Source of the DNA: CAYPKW01 sp964411425 | GTDB taxonomy: Bacteria > Pseudomonadota > Alphaproteobacteria > Dongiales > Dongiaceae | Length of the DNA stretch: 64,000 nucleotides | Assembly: GCA_964411425.1 (NCBI GenBank) | Contig: CAYPKW010000004.1 | Span: forward strand, 1 to 64,000 | Direction: 5' to 3' | Shown here: one piece after another, positions 60,000 to 64,000 of the stretch | How the letters are laid out: each line of letters opens with the position of its first letter | Position numbering within the stretch: position 1 is the stretch's first letter | Made by a program: the position numbers and the translations under genes | Notes under the pieces: generated by a model | What the model was told of the DNA's origin: nothing | Databases searched by the model: none | The model's input: only the letters and a program-made list of their open reading frames with translations

Positions 60000-60800
60000 T
60001 TAACCAATGAGGGCGTCGTCGAGCAGCAGTTTCAGCACCGCCACCGCCAGCACCACCGCCACCAGCCCATCTACCCGGTCGAGCACGCCGCCATGGCCCG
60101 GAATGAGCCGGCTGCTGTCCTTGACGGCGAAGCGCCGCTTGAAAGCCGATTCGATGAGGTCGCCGCATTGTTCGACGACGGCAAGGCCGGCGCCCAGCGC
60201 CGCCAGCAGCGTTGGCGAGGTCGTGTGCGACAGCCAACCCACGACGCCGCTGACGAGCGCCGCCGCCGCGGCGCCGCCGACAAGCCCCGCCCAGGTCTTT
60301 CCAGGACTGATGCGCGGCGCAAGCTTCGGCCCGTCGATGGCGCGGCCGACGAGAAAGGCGGCGCTGTCGGTGGCCCAGACCACGGCAAAGACCCAGAGGA
60401 CGATCGCCAGACCGCGCTCGTCCGCACCGCGCATCCACAGCAACGCCAGGCACGGCATCCCGGCATAGAGCACTCCCATGGCATGCCAGGCCCAGCGGCC
60501 GCGGTCCGCCGCCGCGCTCGCCGCCGCGCCCAGTCCGGTGAGCGCAAGCGCCAATTCGAAGCGACCCGCATGCGCCAGCGCCACCGCCACCGCCATCGTT
60601 GCCATGCCGACGGCCAACGCCGCGGCGAGATGTGCGGGCGCGCAGATGCGGGACCACTCCCAAATCATGGCGGCGCCGAAGGCGCCGACCAGGAGCTCGA
60701 AATAGGGGGCGCCGGCAAGCGTCGCCGTCAACGCCAGGCCCCCAAGGGCGACGCCGGAAGCGAGGCGCACTGCGAACGGCGCGCGACTATCCGGTGGCAC
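60000..60800 (-). CDS. cdsA: Phosphatidate cytidylyltransferase
   Basis: Encodes about 266 residues with several transmembrane helices. The CDP-diacylglycerol synthase signature is complete: ESAFKRRFAVKDSSRLIPGH followed by GGVLDRVDGLV. It makes CDP-diacylglycerol for phospholipids. Two starts are possible: ATG 60851, overlapping uppS by 65 bases, or GTG 60800, overlapping by 14. The second is chosen because long same-strand overlaps are rare. The uppS-cdsA order is conserved. Confidence 0.92.
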   Translation of the reverse strand: MPPDSRAPFAVRLASGVALGGLALTATLAGAPYFELLVGAFGAAMIWEWSRICAPAHLAAALAVGMATMAVAVALAHAGRFELALALTGLGAAASAAADRGRWAWHAMGVLYAGMPCLALLWMRGADERGLAIVLWVFAVVWATDSAAFLVGRAIDGPKLAPRISPGKTWAGLVGGAAAAALVSGVVGWLSHTTSPTLLAALGAGLAVVEQCGDLIESAFKRRFAVKDSSRLIPGHGGVLDRVDGLVAVVLAVAVLKLLLDDALIG

Positions 60801-61521
60801 CGTACCGCCGGTCGCGATGGCCGAACTCTCGGATTGCCGCTTCCAGGTCATCCTTGCCGAAGTCCGGCCACAGTCGATCCAGGAAAACGAGCTCCGAATA
60901 GGCGGACTGCCAAAGCAGGAAGTTACTGACGCGCTTCTCGCCGCTCGTGCGGACGATCAGGTCGGGATCGGGAATACCGTCCGTCAGCAAGTAGCGCGAG
61001 AAAGTTGCTTCATCGACCTCCGCGGGTGCAAGCAGCCCGGCCCTGACGCCATCCGCGATGCGCCGGCAGGCCTGCACGATCTCGGCCCGCCCGCCGTAAC
61101 TGATTGCGACCGTAAGGTTGAGCCGGCGGTTAGCGGCCGTGCGCCGCTCGCCGTCGGCGATGAGACGCGCGATGTCGTCGCCCAAACGCTCACGGTCGCC
61201 GATCACGCGCAGGCGCACGCCATGGCGATCGAGGGCCGCGATCTCGCTTTGTAGGTACAAGCGCAGCAGCGCCATGAGGTCGTCGATCTCGGCGGCCGAC
61301 CGCTTCCAATTTTCCGACGAGAAGCCGTACAGCGTGAGGTACGAGATGCCGAGCTCCAGGGCGCCGGCCACCGAGCGGCGGACGGCATCGGCGCCGCGTT
61401 GATGGCCCACCGTGCGCGGCAGGCCGCGGGCCCTTGCCCAGCGGCCGTTGCCATCCATGATGATGGCGACGTGCACCGGCACCGGCGCCGGCGCCGTCGT
61501 TTGCAGCGCCTCCATCGACAT
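60787..61521 (-). CDS. uppS: Undecaprenyl diphosphate synthase
   Basis: Encodes 244 residues. It builds the C55 lipid carrier for peptidoglycan and polysaccharides. IIMDGNGRWARARGLPRTVG has the catalytic Asp and phosphate-binding residues; YLTLYGFSSENWKRSAAEI, RTSGEKRVSNFLLWQSAYSE (its conserved RTSGE) and FLDRLWPDF follow. ATG 61521 overlaps the frr stop as ATGA; GTG or internal starts are not needed. It is coupled with frr and cdsA. Confidence 0.96.
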   Translation of the reverse strand: MSMEALQTTAPAPVPVHVAIIMDGNGRWARARGLPRTVGHQRGADAVRRSVAGALELGISYLTLYGFSSENWKRSAAEIDDLMALLRLYLQSEIAALDRHGVRLRVIGDRERLGDDIARLIADGERRTAANRRLNLTVAISYGGRAEIVQACRRIADGVRAGLLAPAEVDEATFSRYLLTDGIPDPDLIVRTSGEKRVSNFLLWQSAYSELVFLDRLWPDFGKDDLEAAIREFGHRDRRYGATG

Positions 61522-62078
61522 CAGACCTGCATGATCTCCTTTTCCTTCTGCGCCAACAGCTCGTCGATCTTCTTGACGTGCTGGTCGGTCAACTTCTGCA
61601 CCTCCTCGGCGCGTTTGCGATGCTCGTCCTGGGAAATCTTGTGATCCTTCTCCAGCCGCTTCAGCAGCTCCATTCCGTCGCGCCGCACGTTGCGAACGGC
61701 AACGCGTCCCTGCTCGGCATACCTGTGCGCCACCTTGGTGAGCTCGGCCCGCCGCTCCTGGCTCAATTCGGGGATCGGCACGCGCACCAACTGGCCGTCG
61801 CTCGACGGGTTGAGGCCGAGGCCGGCGTCGCGGATCGCGCGCTCGACCGTCGCGGCCAGGCCGCGGTCCCATACCTGGACGGTGATGAGCCGGGCCTCCG
61901 GGACGCTGATGGTGGCCACCTGCGTCAGCGGCATCTCGCCGCCGTAGGCCTTGATCGTCACCGGCTCGAGCAGGTGGGCCGAGGCGCGCCCGGTGCGCAA
62001 GCCCGCCAGTTCGTGGCGCAGCGCCTCCAGCGCTCCATCCATGCGTCGGTTGAAGTCGGCGATCTGGAACTCAGCCAC
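61521..62078 (-). CDS. frr: Ribosome recycling factor
   Basis: Encodes 185 residues from GTG 62078, with GGAG 10 bases upstream; a TTG at 62087 is possible but sits on the ribosome-binding site. MDGALEALRHELAGLRTGRA, GEMPLTQVATISVPEAR and IPELSQERRAELTKVAHRYAEQ are typical of RRF, which splits post-termination ribosomes with EF-G. The length equals the usual 185. It lies 5 bases after pyrH and overlaps uppS. Confidence 0.95.
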   Translation of the reverse strand: MAEFQIADFNRRMDGALEALRHELAGLRTGRASAHLLEPVTIKAYGGEMPLTQVATISVPEARLITVQVWDRGLAATVERAIRDAGLGLNPSSDGQLVRVPIPELSQERRAELTKVAHRYAEQGRVAVRNVRRDGMELLKRLEKDHKISQDEHRKRAEEVQKLTDQHVKKIDELLAQKEKEIMQV

Positions 62079-62083
62079 AGCGA

Positions 62084-62842
62084 TCAACTCCGGTCCGATA
62101 TTATGGTGTAAGTTCCATCGCCGATGGCTACCTCGGCGAAGGCGCCCTCGGCGTTGATGGAGAAAACGACGATCGGAATCTGGTTCTCGCGCGCCAGCGA
62201 GATCGCCGATGCGTCCATCACCTTGAGGTCGCGCGACAGCACCTCCAGATATCCGAGGCGCTCGAAGCGGACCGCATCGCGGTTTTTCATCGGGTCGCTG
62301 TCATACACCCCGTCGACCTTGGTGCCCTTGAACAGCGCGTCGCAGCCCATCTCGGAGGCACGCAGCGCCGCCGCGGTATCGGTGGTGAAGAACGGGTTGC
62401 CGGTGCCGGCCGCGAAGATGACGACGCGGCCCTTCTCCATGTGCCTGAGCGCGCGCCGGCGGATGTACGGTTCGCAGACGCTCGACATCGGGATGGCCGA
62501 CTGCACGCGTGTCGGGACGTCGATCTGCTCCAGGGCGTTCTGCATGGCGAGCGCGTTGATGACAGTCGCCAGCATGCCCATGTAGTCGGCCGAGGCGCGC
62601 TGTATGCCATGCGAGGCGGCCGCCACGCCGCGAAAGATGTTGCCGCCGCCGATCACCAGACAGGTCTCGACGCCGAGGCGATGCACCGCCTGCACCTCGC
62701 GCGCAACTCGCGCCACCGTGTCGGGGTCGAGACCGAATTCGCGCGACCCCATCAGGGCCTCGCCCGAAATCTTGAGCAGCACGCGCCGATAAACGGCCTT
62801 GGCGGGCTGCGGGGCAATCTTGGTCACGGGCAGGTCCGGCAT
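62084..62842 (-). CDS. pyrH: UMP kinase
   Basis: Encodes 252 residues. The bacterial UMP kinase of the amino acid kinase fold phosphorylates UMP to UDP. RRVLLKISGEALMG, VIGGGNIFRG, ADYMGMLATVINALAMQ, FAAGTGNPFFTTDTAAALRA and KGTKVDGVYDSDP are present. GGAGG lies 6 bases before ATG 62842, which settles the start. It is in the conserved rpsB-tsf-pyrH-frr run. Confidence 0.97.
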   Translation of the reverse strand: MPDLPVTKIAPQPAKAVYRRVLLKISGEALMGSREFGLDPDTVARVAREVQAVHRLGVETCLVIGGGNIFRGVAAASHGIQRASADYMGMLATVINALAMQNALEQIDVPTRVQSAIPMSSVCEPYIRRRALRHMEKGRVVIFAAGTGNPFFTTDTAAALRASEMGCDALFKGTKVDGVYDSDPMKNRDAVRFERLGYLEVLSRDLKVMDASAISLARENQIPIVVFSINAEGAFAEVAIGDGTYTIISDRS

Positions 62843-62943
62843 CCGTGCCTCCGATCCTGTCGCACCCTTCCGCGCGGCCCGGCGATCATACAACGATCGT
62901 CGGGCCACTGTCGCCGGCGAGAACCGCCCTCATGTCGGGGCGG

Positions 62944-63864
62944 TCAGGCGTCAAGCTGGGCCGCGACCTCGGCCGCAAAGTCCCTCTGCGCCCGTTCGAT
63001 GCCCTCGCCGATCGCCAGGCGCGCGAAGCCGGCCACCCGAATGGGGGCACCCGCCTCGCGGGCCGCCGCTTCGATCGCCGCCTCGATCCGGCATTCGCCG
63101 TCGATGACGTAAATCTGCTCCAGCAGCACCGCGTCCTCGTAGAACTTGCGCAAACGGCCCTCGACCATCTTGGCGACGATCTCCGCGGACTTGCCGGCGC
63201 CGCGGGCCTGCTCGGCGAGTATGCCGCGTTCGCGCTCCACCAGCGCGGGGTCGAGCTCCGCGATCGACACCGACAGCGGCTGGGCCGCCGCGACGTGCAT
63301 CGCCAGTTGGCGGCCAAAGGCGCTGAGTCTGCCCACATCTCCCGCCGACTCCAGCGCCACCAGAACGCCGATCCTGCCCAACCCCGGCGCCGCCGCGTTG
63401 TGCACGTACCCCGCGACAACGCCGGCGTCGACCTCGAAGCGCGCCATGCGGCGCAACGACAGGTTCTCGCCGATGGTCGCGATCAAATGCGTCAATTTTT
63501 CGGCGACCGTGCCGCCGCCCGGGTAGGGCCGCCGCGCCAACGCGCCCACTTCCAGGGCATCGAGCGCCAGCCCAGCCACGCTGCGCACGAATTCCTGAAA
63601 ACTTTCGTTGCGGGCCACGAAGTCGGTCTCGGAGTTGACCTCGACGAGGGCGCCGCGGCGGCCTTCGATCCTGAGGCCGACGAGGCCTTCGGCCGCCACG
63701 CGACCCGCCTTCTTGGCCGCGGCGGCAAGCCCCTTCTTGCGCAGCCAATCGACCGCGGCCTCGAGATTGCCGCCGGTCTCGGCCAAGGCGCGCTTGCAGT
63801 CCATCATCCCGGCGCCGGACGTGTCGCGCAGTTGCTTCACCAGCGCGGCGCTGATTTCGGCCAT
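62944..63864 (-). CDS. tsf: Elongation factor Ts
   Basis: Encodes 306 residues. It exchanges GDP for GTP on EF-Tu. The N-terminal UBA-like domain has VKQLRDTSGAGMMDCKRALA and the core has VNSETDFVARNESF with the TDFVARN signature. GAGGAA precedes ATG 63864. The last part is slightly longer and Ala-rich compared with E. coli. It lies 31 bases after rpsB. Confidence 0.97.
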   Translation of the reverse strand: MAEISAALVKQLRDTSGAGMMDCKRALAETGGNLEAAVDWLRKKGLAAAAKKAGRVAAEGLVGLRIEGRRGALVEVNSETDFVARNESFQEFVRSVAGLALDALEVGALARRPYPGGGTVAEKLTHLIATIGENLSLRRMARFEVDAGVVAGYVHNAAAPGLGRIGVLVALESAGDVGRLSAFGRQLAMHVAAAQPLSVSIAELDPALVERERGILAEQARGAGKSAEIVAKMVEGRLRKFYEDAVLLEQIYVIDGECRIEAAIEAAAREAGAPIRVAGFARLAIGEGIERAQRDFAAEVAAQLDA

Positions 63865-63895
63865 GCGTTCCTCGCTTTGCCGATCGTTGTCGGAT

Positions 63896-64000
63896 TTAGG
63901 CCGCCGGCGGCGGCGGCTCGGCCGGCTCGGCCGGCACGGCCTCCGGCGGCGGCAATTCCGCGGGAATCTCCGGCGCCTCGCCAATATCGCGTCCGGAAGC
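63896..64000 (-). CDS. rpsB: 30S ribosomal protein S2, C-terminal tail (partial)
   Basis: The last 34 codons of a reverse-strand gene run from the window edge to TAA at 63898-63896. The tail is Pro/Glu/Ala-rich (SGRDIGEAPEIPAEL and ending PPPPAA), as in the extended C termini of alphaproteobacterial S2 proteins. The identification rests chiefly on the invariant rpsB-tsf order, since the conserved core lies outside the window. Confidence 0.8.
   Translation of the reverse strand, partial: ASGRDIGEAPEIPAELPPPEAVPAEPAEPPPPAA

Overview
The window is a high-GC chromosomal segment of an alphaproteobacterium, most likely a Rhodospirillales-like lineage. The evidence is gene order: dusB-ntrB-ntrC-ntrY-ntrX-dat-HAD-hfq-hflX, eno-ftsB-pdhA-pdhB-pdhC-lpd-lipA-ratA-cinA-ispDF, pyrG-kdsA, tpiA/ppiD-trpE..trpGDC-moaC-moeA..lexA-comEC/gltX-gltA, and rpsB-tsf-pyrH-frr-uppS-cdsA-rseP-bamA-skp-fabZ are all runs that I associate with this class. 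A fused IspDF, paired NtrBC/NtrYX systems and an alphaproteobacterial-type SOS box (GAAC-N7-GAAC) before lexA support this.

Layout. 1-1563: the end of an MBL-fold hydrolase gene, a nuclease remnant, and a small reverse-strand operon of unknown function (HTH protein, 25-residue membrane peptide, lipoprotein). 1564-6050: a TPR/PRMT-like methyltransferase, mazG, a beta-hydroxyacid dehydrogenase-like gene and a GT4 glycosyltransferase. 6055-16516: the reverse-strand hflX/hfq/HAD/dat block and the nitrogen-regulation operon dusB-ntrBC-ntrYX. 16595-26726: cytochrome c assembly-like gene, isoprenoid enzyme ispDF, cinA, a DUF429 gene, a hicBA toxin-antitoxin cassette lodged at the 3' end of ratA, then lipA, lpd and the pyruvate dehydrogenase genes. 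26854-37266: ftsB, eno, an acyl-CoA synthetase, a ureohydrolase, a pentapeptide-repeat membrane protein, a cluster of dispersed repeats, kdsA, pyrG, secG and tpiA. 37416-45642: ppiD, tryptophan genes and molybdenum-cofactor genes moaC and moeA. 45984-49037: a 1017-residue RTX-type secreted protein inserted between moeA and lexA and bracketed by repeat elements. 49384-55176: lexA, comEC, gltX, gltA. 55180-64000: envelope and translation genes fabZ, skp, bamA, rseP, cdsA, uppS, frr, pyrH, tsf and the end of rpsB.

Most genes are housekeeping genes in tight operons, with many four-base ATGA overlaps. The accessory signal is concentrated in four places: the opening 1.5 kb, the hicBA cassette (20052-20691), the repeat-rich stretch around 31.4-33.5 kb, and the RTX insertion with its flanking repeats (45.7-49.3 kb). 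A second notable point is absence: dxr, lpxD, lpxA and lpxB are missing from the positions where this class normally carries them, although ispDF and kdsA are present. No rRNA, tRNA, CRISPR array, integrase or transposase gene was recognised.
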